DNA of 64,000 nt from Bog-159 sp963843255 (GCA_963843255.1 CAWJJQ010000005.1:496001-560000); one strand, 5' to 3'. Shown: positions 7,523 to 16,937, counted from the stretch's first letter. The notes: generated by a model from the sequence alone, not told the origin. Made by a program: numbers and translations.

Positions 7523-9640
7523 AACGCCGAGCTGCTGCAGGATAAACGTGTCGATGTCCGTAAACAAAGCAACGTTCTCGTCGATCGACGATCCGATCCC
7601 ATGGCCCGCGGTGCCGCTGGTGCGCAACAGCACGGGCTGTTTCGTCCCGCTGGCCTGCAGCCGGGCCGCCATCTTACGCGAGTTCATCGGATCCACCCGC
7701 CCATCGTTGTCGCCCGTCGTCAGCAGGATCGCCGGATACTGGGTCCCGTCTTTCACGTGATGATACGGCGAGTAGGCGTACAGCGCTTTGAACTGATCCG
7801 GTTCCTTCACCGTTCCAAACTCGGTTACATTGAAAGCGCCGTTGGGGGATAGCTCCACGCGCAGCATATCGTAAATTCCCACCATCGAAACCACCGCGCG
7901 ATACAACTCCGGGTGCTGCGTAAACGCCGCGCCCATCAACAGCCCGCCGTTGCTTCCGCCCAGAATCGCCAGTTTGGAGCTCTCGGTGTACTTGGCGTGG
8001 ATCAGGTACTTTGCGCAGGCCGTAAAATCGTCGAAGACATTCTGCTTCTTGGTCAGGTTGCCCTGCGAATGCCAGTCTTCGCCGTATTCTCCGCCACCGC
8101 GCAGGTTGGCTTCGGCGAACACCACCCCCCGCTCCAGCAAAGGAATAAACGGCGCCTGGTAGCCGGGAGTCAGGCTGATGTTATAACCGCCATATCCCGT
8201 CAACAACGTGGGGTGGCTGCCGTCGAGCGTGATGCCCTTGCGGTGGATGATGTTCAAAGGCACCTTGGTACCGTCTTTGGAGATGGCGAACCGCCGCGTC
8301 ACCACGAAATCGTCCAGGGCCACAGGCGTCGCTATCTGTAGCACCGTTGGTTCCAGCTTACGGGTGTGCGGATTGAAATGAAAATATCCGCCCGCGGAAA
8401 GATAACTACCCACGTAGCAGACCCCGCCCGTGCCATCCAGGTTGAAGCAATCCACGCTCGAAAGGGGAGGCACTTTTACCTTAGCCGGATTGCCGTCGCC
8501 GGGCAGGAACTGCACCTCCGATGGGCCGCCCAACAGCTCGTTCACCAGCGGTCCGTCAACGGTCGGCGCAATCGATTGGATCACCGCCGTGGTTTCCGGG
8601 GCGATCACGGTAGCTTGATCGATCGTTTCCGCGGCATCCATGTGCAGCACTTTGCCGCGGCGCGCGTTGACCCTCGACAGCAGGTAGATGTCTTTGTGGT
8701 AGCCGAAGGCCATCTGCTTCACCTGGTCGGCGGCGCCCGCCAGCCGGCGCCATGGCCGCCCTGGGGCCAGCAGCCAATATTCGTGATCGCCGCCATCGCC
8801 ATAAGCCACGCTCGCGCCAATGTAACGGCTGTCGGGCGATGTGCTGAACGAAATCTCGGCAATCCGCGGAAATTCCTTCCCAACCTCGTAGCTGTCGTTT
8901 TCCGGTCTATCGCCGAGCTTGTGAAAGTAAATCTGCTGGTAGAAATGCATGTCCTCTGCCGGCCGTTCGCCATCCCGCGGGTAGCGCGTGTAGTAGAAGC
9001 CGGAGCTGTCGTTGTTCCAGGCGACGCCGCCTCCCGCCGTCGCGTAATTCACGCGCGCGATGACATCCGGCAGCGCCTTGCCCGTAGCCGTTTCGAAGAC
9101 ATGCAGGTCCCCGCTCTCGCTGCCCCCGGTTGAGAGCGACGCCGCCAGGTACCGCCCATCCACCGAGGCCTCGGCAAAATCGATTTCGGTAAGATGTTTC
9201 GGATCGACCGCCTCGGGATCGAGCACCGTGCGCTCGCCGGACAGATCGTCGAGAGACGCCAGCGTCACAACCGTCTGGTGTTGATGCGCTTGATCGCTCT
9301 TCATCGCGAAAATGAGCTTGCCCCGCTGCTCGATAGGAAAGTAGCGAGCCTTGGCCGGCTGAAAAATCTGTCGCAATTGCCCCGCGAGCGCATCGCGCCC
9401 CGGCATCGCGCCGAGCGCCGACCGTGCCGCCGCATTCTGAGCCGCCGCCCACTTCTTCACTTCCGGGTCGTCGAAGTTCTCCAGCCACCGGTAATCATCC
9501 GTAACCGTAACCTTGTCATAACTATCCGTAACCGGCCGCTTGGGAGTAGGCGGAGTAGCCACCTGCCCAAAAACCGTCGCAGTAACCACAATGGAAGCGA
9601 AGCAAACCCCAGCTCTAACCATGCACGAAAATTGTATCAT
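7511..9640 (-). CDS. Prolyl oligopeptidase, family S9A, exported
   Basis: The serine peptidase has 709 residues. An N-terminal signal-like segment (MVRAGVCFASIVVTATVFGQ, from an alternative ATG at 9622) precedes KRPVTDSYDKVTVTDDYRWLEN, the usual S9A opening. A seven-bladed propeller region follows, then the alpha/beta hydrolase domain. The catalytic triad is visible as Ser563 in GGSNGG, Asp646 in DNDGRVDP and His680 in AGHG. The family cleaves short peptides after proline. The signal implies a periplasmic role in peptide scavenging. It is divergent from tldD. The choice between the ATG at 9640 and the one at 9622 is open, as neither has a good ribosome site. Confidence 0.92.
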   Translation of the reverse strand: MIQFSCMVRAGVCFASIVVTATVFGQVATPPTPKRPVTDSYDKVTVTDDYRWLENFDDPEVKKWAAAQNAAARSALGAMPGRDALAGQLRQIFQPAKARYFPIEQRGKLIFAMKSDQAHQHQTVVTLASLDDLSGERTVLDPEAVDPKHLTEIDFAEASVDGRYLAASLSTGGSESGDLHVFETATGKALPDVIARVNYATAGGGVAWNNDSSGFYYTRYPRDGERPAEDMHFYQQIYFHKLGDRPENDSYEVGKEFPRIAEISFSTSPDSRYIGASVAYGDGGDHEYWLLAPGRPWRRLAGAADQVKQMAFGYHKDIYLLSRVNARRGKVLHMDAAETIDQATVIAPETTAVIQSIAPTVDGPLVNELLGGPSEVQFLPGDGNPAKVKVPPLSSVDCFNLDGTGGVCYVGSYLSAGGYFHFNPHTRKLEPTVLQIATPVALDDFVVTRRFAISKDGTKVPLNIIHRKGITLDGSHPTLLTGYGGYNISLTPGYQAPFIPLLERGVVFAEANLRGGGEYGEDWHSQGNLTKKQNVFDDFTACAKYLIHAKYTESSKLAILGGSNGGLLMGAAFTQHPELYRAVVSMVGIYDMLRVELSPNGAFNVTEFGTVKEPDQFKALYAYSPYHHVKDGTQYPAILLTTGDNDGRVDPMNSRKMAARLQASGTKQPVLLRTSGTAGHGIGSSIDENVALFTDIDTFILQQLGVSTQ

Positions 9641-9684
9641 TGCCCGACAAAACCACTATCCACCAGCCACCATCCACCAGCCAC

Positions 9685-9720
9685 GGCTCGCGTTGACCCG
9701 CCCTGCGGGCAAAGCGAGCC
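9685..9720. repeat. Inverted repeat in a divergent promoter region
   Basis: GGCTCGC (9685-9691) pairs with GCGAGCC (9714-9720), and inside it CCCGC (9697-9701) pairs with GCGGG (9705-9709). It lies between the divergent peptidase and tldD starts, so it is not a terminator. It may be an operator or chance. Just before it, a 14-bp unit (ATCCACCAGCCACC) is repeated twice in tandem. Confidence 0.4.
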
Positions 9721-9736
9721 CGGTTATACTACGCCA

Positions 9737-11308
9737 ATGCTTACCAGACGTGCCTTCATCCAATCCGGCGCCGCGACGGCCTTGGCCACACGCCTGTTTG
9801 CCGCCAGCGAAGGTTCCACCAAACCTAACCCCGAGTTGGAAAACCTGGGCGCGGTGGCCCTGCGCGAAGCCAAAAAGCTGAAGGCATCATATGCCGACAT
9901 CCGCATTATCCGGTACCGCCAGCAGTTTCTTACCGTCCGTCTCAACCCCGAGCGCGGCACCCGCAAAACCCTCGAAGTGCCGGTCATCAACGACGGCGGA
10001 TCCTTCGGCTTCGGCGTGCGCGTCATCGCCGACGGCGCTTGGGGCTTCGCCGCGTCGCCCCTGGTCACCAAGGAAGAAATCGCGCGCATGATCGGCGAAG
10101 CGGTGGCAGTGGCCCGCGCGAACGTGGCCCTGCGCTCCAAACCGGTGGAACTGGCGCCCGTACCGGTCTATCACGAAAGATGGCAGACCCCGCACGAGCG
10201 CGATCCTTTCGCCGTGCCGATCGAAGAGAAGCTCGAGCTGATCCGAACCGCCGCCGCCGAAGTGAAGAAGAAGGAAGGCGTCTTCGCCGCTGCCTGCAAT
10301 CTCTCCTTCCGCTCCGAAGACAAATACTTCGCGTCCTCGGTGGGCTCCTCCATCCAGCAGCTCAATCTGCAGACCTACGCCATGGTCAACGCCACGGCGG
10401 TTGATTTCAAGAAGGGCCTCTCCAAGTCCCGCCGCTATCAGCCCCAGCAGGTGACCGCCGGCTACGAATACGTTCCTCTGATGAATTTGGTGGAAAACGC
10501 GCAACGCATCCGCGAAGAGGTCATCGAGCATTTGAATGCCCCGCCGGTCAGCCCTGGCAAAAAGGATCTGGTCCTGATGCCCAGCCATCTCTGGCTCACC
10601 ATCCACGAAAGCATCGGCCATTCCACCGAACTCGACCGTGCCATGGGCTACGAAGCGAATTTCGCGGGCACCAGCTTCCTCACCACCGAGAAGATGGGCA
10701 ACTACCGCGTTGGCAGCGACCTCATGAACATCTGGGGCGACCGTACCACCGAGCGCGGCCTGGCCACCACCGGCTTCGATGATGACGGCGTCAAGGCTAC
10801 CAAGTTCCCCATCATCGAAAAGGGCGTCTTCAAGCACTATCAGACCATCCGCGACCAGGCCCACCTGATCGGCGAGCACGAATCCCGCGGCTGCTGCTAT
10901 GCCGACAACTGGTCCAGCGTCCCCTTCCAGCGCATGCCCAACGTCTGGCTGGAGCCGGGCCCGTCGGGAACCAGCATCGACGACCTGATCTCCAGTGTGG
11001 ACGACGGCATCCTGATCGATGGCGACGGCAGCTTCTCCATCGATCAGCAGCGTTACAATTTCCAGTTCGGCGGCGACGCCTTCTGGGAGATCAAGCACGG
11101 CAAGAAGCAGGGCATGGTCTCGCGTGTCGCTTACCAGTCGCGCACCACCGACTTCTGGCAGGCCTGCGACCAGATCGCCGGCCCCGCTTACTGGCAGCAA
11201 TGGGGCGCGCCCAACGATGGCAAAGGCGAGCCCGAGCAGATCAATTCCGTCAGCCATGGCTGCGCCCCTGCGCGCTTCCGCCGGGTCAATGTGATCCAGA
11301 CGGATTAG
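9737..11308 (+). CDS. tldD: TldD-type metalloprotease with Tat-like signal
   Basis: The product has 523 residues. The ATG at 9737 gives MLTRRAFIQSGAATALATRL, a twin-arginine signal. Longer in-frame readings from further upstream are the antisense of the peptidase gene and are rejected. TldD proteins form a heterodimer with TldE/PmbA and degrade or process unfolded and RiPP peptides. The active-site motif is clear: His290, Glu291 and His295 in HESIGHSTELD. ESRGCCYADNW and the late Cys-containing HGCAPARFRRV segment also match the family. The tldE partner follows after 22 nt. A Tat signal is unusual relative to the cytosolic E. coli enzyme but common in my impression for acidobacterial TldD relatives. 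Confidence 0.9.
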   Translation: MLTRRAFIQSGAATALATRLFAASEGSTKPNPELENLGAVALREAKKLKASYADIRIIRYRQQFLTVRLNPERGTRKTLEVPVINDGGSFGFGVRVIADGAWGFAASPLVTKEEIARMIGEAVAVARANVALRSKPVELAPVPVYHERWQTPHERDPFAVPIEEKLELIRTAAAEVKKKEGVFAAACNLSFRSEDKYFASSVGSSIQQLNLQTYAMVNATAVDFKKGLSKSRRYQPQQVTAGYEYVPLMNLVENAQRIREEVIEHLNAPPVSPGKKDLVLMPSHLWLTIHESIGHSTELDRAMGYEANFAGTSFLTTEKMGNYRVGSDLMNIWGDRTTERGLATTGFDDDGVKATKFPIIEKGVFKHYQTIRDQAHLIGEHESRGCCYADNWSSVPFQRMPNVWLEPGPSGTSIDDLISSVDDGILIDGDGSFSIDQQRYNFQFGGDAFWEIKHGKKQGMVSRVAYQSRTTDFWQACDQIAGPAYWQQWGAPNDGKGEPEQINSVSHGCAPARFRRVNVIQTD

Positions 11309-11330
11309 CCAGCCCCTCGGAGACACATCC

Positions 11331-12698
11331 ATGCTTACCAGAGAACAGGCTCAGAAACTTACCGAAAAGGCGCTCTCGTTTTCGACCTTTCCCGAGTGCG
11401 ATATCAGCGTCACTAGTTCCGAGCGCGCTTTCATCCGCTTCGCGCTGAACGACGTCACGACCTCAGGCTTCACCGTCGAGCAGTCCATGTCGATCTCATC
11501 CGTGCGCGACGGCAAGACCGGCAGCACGCGCATTGACGAGTTCGATGACGATTCCTTGCGCGAAGCCGTCAAACGCACCGAGCAGCTAGCCATGATTGCG
11601 CCGCCTAACCCCGAGCGCATGCCGCCGCTCGAAAAGCAAAAATATCCGGAAGCTGAGAATTTCGCCTCGAGTACCGCCGGGGCGCGTAATCAGGTGATGA
11701 TTCCGCACATTCACGCCATCATCGATGGCGCGAAATCGAACAGCCTGGTGGCCGCCGGATTCTTCGAGCGCTCCGCCGAAACCGCCGCCATCGCCAATAA
11801 ACTGGGCAATTTCGGTTATGGCCGCGTCACGGACGCGTATCTTTCCTCCACCGTCCGAAACGCCGCCGGCTCCAGCTCCGGCTGGGCTTCGCAGCCGGCC
11901 GTCAGGATCGAATCGATCGACGGCGCGGCGCTAGCCAAAACCGCCATCGACAAGTGCCTGCACTGGAAAGAGCCCAAGCGCCTCGATCCCGGAAAGTACA
12001 CCGTGGTGCTCGAACCCACCGCCACCGGCGACCTGGTCCAGTTGATGGGTTTCAGCATGCAAGCGCGCGCCGCCGAGGAGGGCCGTAGCTTTCTCAGCAA
12101 GAAGGGCGGCGGCACTCTGGCCGGCGAAAAGCTCTTCCCGGATTTCATCACCCTCCGCTCCGATCCGTTCAACAAGCTTTATTCCGTGCTGCCGTGGGGA
12201 GGTGGAGGGGGCTTCGGCTTCGGCGGCGGGGGCGGCGGCGCCGCTGGCGGCCTGCCTGCCGAGCCCATGACCTGGATCGAGAACGGCGTCGTCAAGAACC
12301 TGGTCTACGATCGCTACTATGCCGCCAAGGCCGGCAAACAACCGACCCCGTTTCCCAATCGGCTGGTGCTAGAAGGCGGCGGCAAGAGCCTGGCCGACCT
12401 GATCGCTTCCGTCGATCGCGGCCTCCTGGTGACCCGCTTCTGGTATATCCGCGTGGTCAATCAACAGACCGCCCAGGTGACCGGCCTGACGCGCGACGGC
12501 GTGTTCCTGATCGAGCAAGGCAAAGTCACCTCGCCGGTGATGAATTTCCGCTTCAATCAAAGCCCCGTCGAGATGCTGAAGAACACCGTCGCCATGGGCC
12601 AGCCGGTGCGTGTACGCGGCGGTGAAGGAGGAGGCATGATAGCCCCGCCTATAGTGGTAAAAGATTTCTCCTTCACCAGTATTTCCGACGCCGTGTGA
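11331..12698 (+). CDS. pmbA: TldE/PmbA-type subunit of TldD protease
   Basis: The product has 455 residues starting MLTREQAQKLTEKAL, with no signal peptide. It has the TldE/PmbA layout, including a YTVVLEPTATGDLVQLM core and a C-terminal domain with GLTRDGVFLIEQGKVTSPVMNFRFNQS. It lacks an HExxxH motif, as expected for the non-catalytic half of the heterodimer. An unusual glycine-rich stretch, GGGGGFGFGGGGGGAAGG, lies at about residues 289-306, just before EPMTWIENGVVKNLVYDRYYA. It is encoded by a low-complexity GGC run and may be a flexible loop. The gene is directly behind tldD (22 nt) and is followed by a double-hairpin repeat element. Confidence 0.88.
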   Translation: MLTREQAQKLTEKALSFSTFPECDISVTSSERAFIRFALNDVTTSGFTVEQSMSISSVRDGKTGSTRIDEFDDDSLREAVKRTEQLAMIAPPNPERMPPLEKQKYPEAENFASSTAGARNQVMIPHIHAIIDGAKSNSLVAAGFFERSAETAAIANKLGNFGYGRVTDAYLSSTVRNAAGSSSGWASQPAVRIESIDGAALAKTAIDKCLHWKEPKRLDPGKYTVVLEPTATGDLVQLMGFSMQARAAEEGRSFLSKKGGGTLAGEKLFPDFITLRSDPFNKLYSVLPWGGGGGFGFGGGGGGAAGGLPAEPMTWIENGVVKNLVYDRYYAAKAGKQPTPFPNRLVLEGGGKSLADLIASVDRGLLVTRFWYIRVVNQQTAQVTGLTRDGVFLIEQGKVTSPVMNFRFNQSPVEMLKNTVAMGQPVRVRGGEGGGMIAPPIVVKDFSFTSISDAV

Positions 12699-12699
12699 A

Positions 12700-12743
12700 G
12701 TGGGGCAGGCCCGTGGCCTGCGGGCGGCCTCTCAGGCCGCCCC
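12700..12743 (+). repeat. Double-hairpin intergenic repeat, copy 1
   Basis: Two adjacent stem-loops fill the gap between the convergent tldE and phosphoesterase genes: GCAGGC...GCCTGC and GGGCGGCCT-ctc-AGGCCGCCC. Nearly the same sequence occurs inverted at 63825-63865, and a degenerate version at 28387-28427. It may act as a bidirectional transcription terminator and resembles REP-type elements in design. Confidence 0.65.
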
Positions 12744-14063
12744 CTAATGCGACTTACGAATCCCGCCCTTAAACGCCGGATCGTTGATGTTCGTACTCAC
12801 CGGGTTATATCCATAGCCAAACAAATCCGACATGACACTGGTATCGCTGTCGCACGCATGATTGAGGCATGGCAACCCTAGCCCCGCCTCGATCGACTTC
12901 AGCAGTGAGAAATGCGTATAAAACGTCGAGCTGGTCAAACCGTGGCTCCCATAGTTAGTATCCACGATGGTAAGTACGTTGTTCGTAGTGGGCGACACAC
13001 TGTAGTCGTCTTCGTCCCACACTACAACGATCGCGGTCTGCCCCTGCTTCCATGCCGGAGAACCTTTGATCGCATTCACGATCCGCTTTACCGCGGCATC
13101 CCCAAGCTGCATCAGTGCCGGATTCAGCCCCGCCTGCGTGCCGTTGTCGTTTGGATCATAGTTGCAGAAAGGGCCGGCGTTTCCCCGCCCGTGCTGATCG
13201 TTGCACTGGTTGGGCGCGATGAAAGAGTAAGTCGGAGAAGAACCCGCGCTGAGATCGGCATACAGGCCGTTGGCGCCTTCGAATCCAACCACATTTGTCA
13301 GGTCGCTGCCCGGCTGGTCGCCTTCCTGGATGCTCCGGAAATAGGCGAATGGATTGTGCTTCACCGCGTACAGATTGACCACGTCACTGGTCGACAAGGC
13401 CGGCGTCTGCGCCGGCGTGATCGTTGTGAAATCCGTATTGTTGGTGTAGAGGCCGTCGCTATAGTCGATAGTGTCGGCGCCCACCAGCGGCAGACTTTCC
13501 TGATAGCTCTTCCAGCTGCGCCCCGTTGCCGCGAGTTGATCGGCGATGGTCTTGCCGATGGTATTGGCGGCGGCCGCGATCGATTTGGTTCCGTCGATGT
13601 TGTTTACGCCCGGAGGGCCGCTGGTTTCATTGGTCGTATCCACCGCTACGGTGGCGGCATCCGTTCCCGTGCCCGCGATGGGGCAGATATTGGGCGAGGA
13701 AGGGCTGTCGGTCGCCGCGGTCCCCGAAGACAGGTTGGTGGTACATGCAAAGTCGTGCCAGTCTGGCGAATTGTCGGTCAATACGCCGAAATTCGAGCCA
13801 CCCACCACTTCCAGGTAATTCGTCAGGCTGGGGTGCGCCACCGCGAAGTAGTTGGTTGCCGTGTTCGCCAGCCCGGCCAGATCGTTAATAAACGGCGTGT
13901 TCGGGTTATTTACGATCTGGCCGTAACCATGATTCTCCATCATGATCACAAACACATGGTCTAGGTGCGGAATGCCTGTGGGTACAGGTCCTTCGGCCGC
14001 GAGCGCGCAGCTCGCCGTCATTGCAGCAGCCAGTAGCCCTGGCAGCACGATTTTCGTCGTCAC
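12744..14063 (-). CDS. Secreted phosphoesterase / acid phosphatase family (phospholipase C-like)
   Basis: The product has 439 residues and starts at GTG, with AGGTG 9 nt upstream. A signal peptide (KIVLPGLLAAAMTASCALAAEG) is followed by HLDHVFVIMMENHGYGQI, the phosphoesterase-family opening with the metal-binding Glu-Asn. NYFAVAHPSLTNYLEVVGGS carries the likely nucleophile Ser/Thr region, and VVVWDEDDYS and NYGSHGLTSSTFYTHFSLLKSIEAGLGL match the C-terminal metal-binding segments. Family members hydrolyse phosphomonoesters or phospholipids outside the cytoplasm. The substrate is not evident. It is convergent with tldE and separated from the downstream kinase gene by 137 nt without another gene. 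Confidence 0.85.
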   Translation of the reverse strand: MTTKIVLPGLLAAAMTASCALAAEGPVPTGIPHLDHVFVIMMENHGYGQIVNNPNTPFINDLAGLANTATNYFAVAHPSLTNYLEVVGGSNFGVLTDNSPDWHDFACTTNLSSGTAATDSPSSPNICPIAGTGTDAATVAVDTTNETSGPPGVNNIDGTKSIAAAANTIGKTIADQLAATGRSWKSYQESLPLVGADTIDYSDGLYTNNTDFTTITPAQTPALSTSDVVNLYAVKHNPFAYFRSIQEGDQPGSDLTNVVGFEGANGLYADLSAGSSPTYSFIAPNQCNDQHGRGNAGPFCNYDPNDNGTQAGLNPALMQLGDAAVKRIVNAIKGSPAWKQGQTAIVVVWDEDDYSVSPTTNNVLTIVDTNYGSHGLTSSTFYTHFSLLKSIEAGLGLPCLNHACDSDTSVMSDLFGYGYNPVSTNINDPAFKGGIRKSH

Positions 14064-14200
14064 TGTGTGGTCACCTCTTGATCTTGAACGGGTAGTTTTT
14101 GGATGTCCTCTTACAAATCAGAGGGCAGTCCTCAAGGGAATGTAGCAGGAAGAAGATTTATGTTGAGTTACAAATGAGTGATTTTTGGATGAATCTTCAA

Positions 14201-15958
14201 TTACTTCGCGCAGCGAAATCCCACCTCGGGCCGCGCCACCCGAATAGGCAGAGACCCGTTGTCATAGACCAGACTTTGTAAGTCGGATACCTTATAACTC
14301 CGCAGAAACGAGTAAGAACCGCCCCGTATCTGCGCATAGCGCTCGGACCGGCTAAGTGGCCGCTTTAACTGCTTGGCCCAACTCTGTTTCGTCAGGCTGT
14401 CATATTCTTCTTTGGCCGGGTGCGCATCCGTATCTACCCACTCCCATACGTTCCCCACCATGTTCAGCGCCCCGTAAGGACTGGCGCCATCCCCATGTGC
14501 ACCGACAGGATCGGGGTGCGATTCCCCTTTGGCCGATCCCAGGTTCGCGCGCGCCACATCCACGTCGTCGCCCCACGGAAACTTCTGGCCGTTGCTGCCG
14601 CGCGCGGCTTTCTCCCATTCCTGGGCCGTCGGCAAACGCTTGCCCGCCCATTTGGCGAACGCCTGCGCTTCTATGAAAGACACATTCACCACCGGCCAGT
14701 CCGCCGGATCTTTTTCGGCCGTGGCCGGAGGCGGCGCCTGCGTCGCGCGGCAGTACTGTAAATACGCCCCGTTGGACACCTCGGTCTTATCGATATAGAA
14801 TGCCGCCACCTGCTGCACCGCGCCGTTCGCGCCCAACTTCGCCGGTCCACCTTCCACCAGCACCATGCCGCCGCTGGGTAGATCCAGAGACTTGGCGGAA
14901 GTGGCCACGGGTTCCTCGGGCACAGGCACGACAGTTGGGGGCGCGGATTTCCGTGACAACGCCCACCACGTCCCTAACCCGACCGCCACCACCAGCACCG
15001 CGCCTGCAATCCCGTAAATCAGCTTTCCGCGGCGCGGGGCCACCGGAACCGGCGCAGCCATCCCCAGCGCCGGCTGCGTCGCCGTCTGTGCGGGACGCAC
15101 CGGTTCGATCGCCGTGCCGATCGCCGACATGCTTGCCGAACTGGGTGTGATGAACGCGCTCAACCGCGCCCGCACTTCCCCAAAATCCTTAGGCCGCTTC
15201 TGCGGGTCCTTTTCCAAACAGTCCGCGATCAACTGCGTCAAAGCCTCCGGCACGGCGCAGGCGGATAAAGGCGTCAAATCCGGTGTCTGATTTAGAATCC
15301 ACGCGCTGATCTCGCCGATGGTCTCGCCCTTCGATACCGATTGCCCTGTCAACATCTCGAACAGCAGCACGCCGAATGCATAAATGTCCGACCCGCGGCC
15401 GGGTTTGCCCATCATCTGTTCCGGCGCCATGTACCGCAAGGTCCCCGCCGTCATTCCCGCTTGGGTCAGGTTCCATTCCGAGGTACGCGCAATTCCGAAG
15501 TCGATCAGTTTCACCCGCCCGGATTCTTCGATATAAACATTCGCCGGTTTAATATCCCGGTGGATGATGTCGAGCCCATGAATGTATTCGAGCGCGGCCG
15601 CGAGCTGCCAGGCGATGCGCAGCGTATTTTCCCGGTCGCCCAGTCCATGGCGATCCATCAGCGACCGCAGCGGCTCGCCGCGCAGCAGTTCGATCACCAT
15701 GTAAGGCCGGCCCTCGTGCTCGCCTACGTCGTAGGTATGCACGATGAAGTCGTGGCGGCAGCGGCATGCCAGTTCCGCCTCGCGCCGGAAGCGTTCGCGC
15801 TGCTCGGTGTCGTTGGATGCCTCCGCCGTCAGCACCTTCAGCACCACTTCCCGCTTCAACATGGTGTCGAAGGCCCTATACACGTCCGACATGCCCCCGC
15901 CCAGATACTCGCGGCATTCGTATCTTCCAAGCTGAGGGAGTGGGCGATGCGGAGCCAT
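14201..15958 (-). CDS. Membrane Ser/Thr protein kinase with extracytoplasmic FGE/SUMF1-like domain
   Basis: The product is about 585 residues from ATG 15958 (MAPHRPLPQLGRYECREYLG). A further-upstream in-frame start would overlap the divergent gene and is less likely. The kinase domain occupies residues about 13-275: Gly loop GGGMSDVYR, Lys41, HRDIKPAN with Asp135, DFG Asp153 and MAPE. A single membrane helix (KLIYGIAGAVLVVAVGLGTWW) follows near residues 315-335. Outside is a formylglycine-generating/sulfatase-modifying type domain (about 365-585) with FYIDKTEVSNGAYLQYC, VSFIEAQAFAKWAGKRLPT and NMVGNVWEWV. In kinases this fold usually acts as a sensor or binding module, not an oxidase. It is divergent from DUF4384 and caspase genes, suggesting one signalling locus. 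Confidence 0.9.
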   Translation of the reverse strand: MAPHRPLPQLGRYECREYLGGGMSDVYRAFDTMLKREVVLKVLTAEASNDTEQRERFRREAELACRCRHDFIVHTYDVGEHEGRPYMVIELLRGEPLRSLMDRHGLGDRENTLRIAWQLAAALEYIHGLDIIHRDIKPANVYIEESGRVKLIDFGIARTSEWNLTQAGMTAGTLRYMAPEQMMGKPGRGSDIYAFGVLLFEMLTGQSVSKGETIGEISAWILNQTPDLTPLSACAVPEALTQLIADCLEKDPQKRPKDFGEVRARLSAFITPSSASMSAIGTAIEPVRPAQTATQPALGMAAPVPVAPRRGKLIYGIAGAVLVVAVGLGTWWALSRKSAPPTVVPVPEEPVATSAKSLDLPSGGMVLVEGGPAKLGANGAVQQVAAFYIDKTEVSNGAYLQYCRATQAPPPATAEKDPADWPVVNVSFIEAQAFAKWAGKRLPTAQEWEKAARGSNGQKFPWGDDVDVARANLGSAKGESHPDPVGAHGDGASPYGALNMVGNVWEWVDTDAHPAKEEYDSLTKQSWAKQLKRPLSRSERYAQIRGGSYSFLRSYKVSDLQSLVYDNGSLPIRVARPEVGFRCAK

Positions 15959-16064
15959 AAAAAGAGGTATAGCACGACTGCCGGATCGCGCGGACCAGGT
16001 GTGCCCCCGAAGCTCACGCGCTCCAACACCCCGCACCGCCTGTGGTATCGTTTGAAGGGCGCTT

Positions 16065-16934
16065 ATGAGAAGAAATTCGATTATATGGGCTCTGCTGGTC
16101 GTGCCGGCTGTCTGTTTGAGCCAGGATTCGTCATCCAGCCTGAACGCGCGCGCGCTCTTCTACCGCGAGCAGCAGGATAACGACAAGCTGCCTCCAGTTC
16201 CGGCAACCCGGCCCGCCGCGAAAAAGACGTCTCCGCCCGCGGCCGGCAAGTCCGAGACGCCCCCCAGGACCACCCAGGCGTCGGTTCAGCCGGAGGGATC
16301 TCATGGTGGCGCGGCCATCGTGCCGGTTTCGATGGCCGTCAATCACCTCGGCTTGCGCTACAACATTTTGCTGGTCGATTCACAAGGCAACGCCACGCCC
16401 GTTGACCCGGACCGCAATTTCCATCCCGCCGACTGCGTGCAAATTGAATTCTTTCCCAATCGCTCCGGTTATCTCTATGTTATCGAGCAAGGCTCCAGCA
16501 AGAAATGGCAGCCTCTGCTGCCCTCTCCCGACATGCCCGAGGAAGCCAACATCGCGCGCTCCTACACCGCCATGCGCGTGCCCCAGAAATATTGCTTCGA
16601 AATAGGGGATCCACCTGGCGAAGAGCGCTTCTTTATCGTTCTTTCGCGTAACCCCGAGGATATTTGGGATCTACACGATGCCATCAAGAACGGCCGCACC
16701 TCCGAGCCCGCCCCCGCGACCTCAGCGCCCGTCTCCAGTGCCGCCGTGCTCTCCGCCGACAATCGCCTCGACGAAGCCATCCGCCGCGTGTCCGCTCTCC
16801 AGAATCGCGATATAACTATCAAAAAAATCGCCCAGCCGGAACAAAACGATCCGCCACAATCCGTCTATGTGACCAATGTCTCGGACACGGGTTCCGACCG
16901 GCTGATTCTCCAAATCACGATCAAGCACCGTTGA
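16065..16934 (+). CDS. Exported DUF4384-like protein 1
   Basis: The product has 289 residues with a signal peptide (MRRNSIIWALLVVPAVCLSQ), and GAAGG lies about 6 nt upstream of the ATG. After a Pro/Thr/Lys-rich linker (to about residue 80), residues about 90-210 form a beta-rich domain (LRYNILLVDSQGN, DCVQIEFFPNRSGYLYVIEQ, RFFIVLSRNPEDIWDL) that resembles DUF4384. This domain is known to accompany caspase-like peptidases and kinases. The next gene, 3 nt downstream, carries the same type of domain, and a caspase-like gene follows. The function is unknown. The pair may be periplasmic ligands or adaptors for the kinase or caspase. The family call is by pattern resemblance, not by search. Confidence 0.7.
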   Translation: MRRNSIIWALLVVPAVCLSQDSSSSLNARALFYREQQDNDKLPPVPATRPAAKKTSPPAAGKSETPPRTTQASVQPEGSHGGAAIVPVSMAVNHLGLRYNILLVDSQGNATPVDPDRNFHPADCVQIEFFPNRSGYLYVIEQGSSKKWQPLLPSPDMPEEANIARSYTAMRVPQKYCFEIGDPPGEERFFIVLSRNPEDIWDLHDAIKNGRTSEPAPATSAPVSSAAVLSADNRLDEAIRRVSALQNRDITIKKIAQPEQNDPPQSVYVTNVSDTGSDRLILQITIKHR

Positions 16935-16937
16935 ACT

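Noticed and set aside
9194..9736. In-frame upstream extension of tldD (181 codons)
   Set aside because: It is antisense to the N-terminal half of the peptidase gene and has no family resemblance; the Tat signal and start at 9737 explain the gene better.
9887..11332. 481-codon open frame opposite tldD
   Set aside because: A shadow of a high-GC gene: the composition is Gly/Ala/Asp/His-rich without motifs, while the plus strand has the HESIGH motif.
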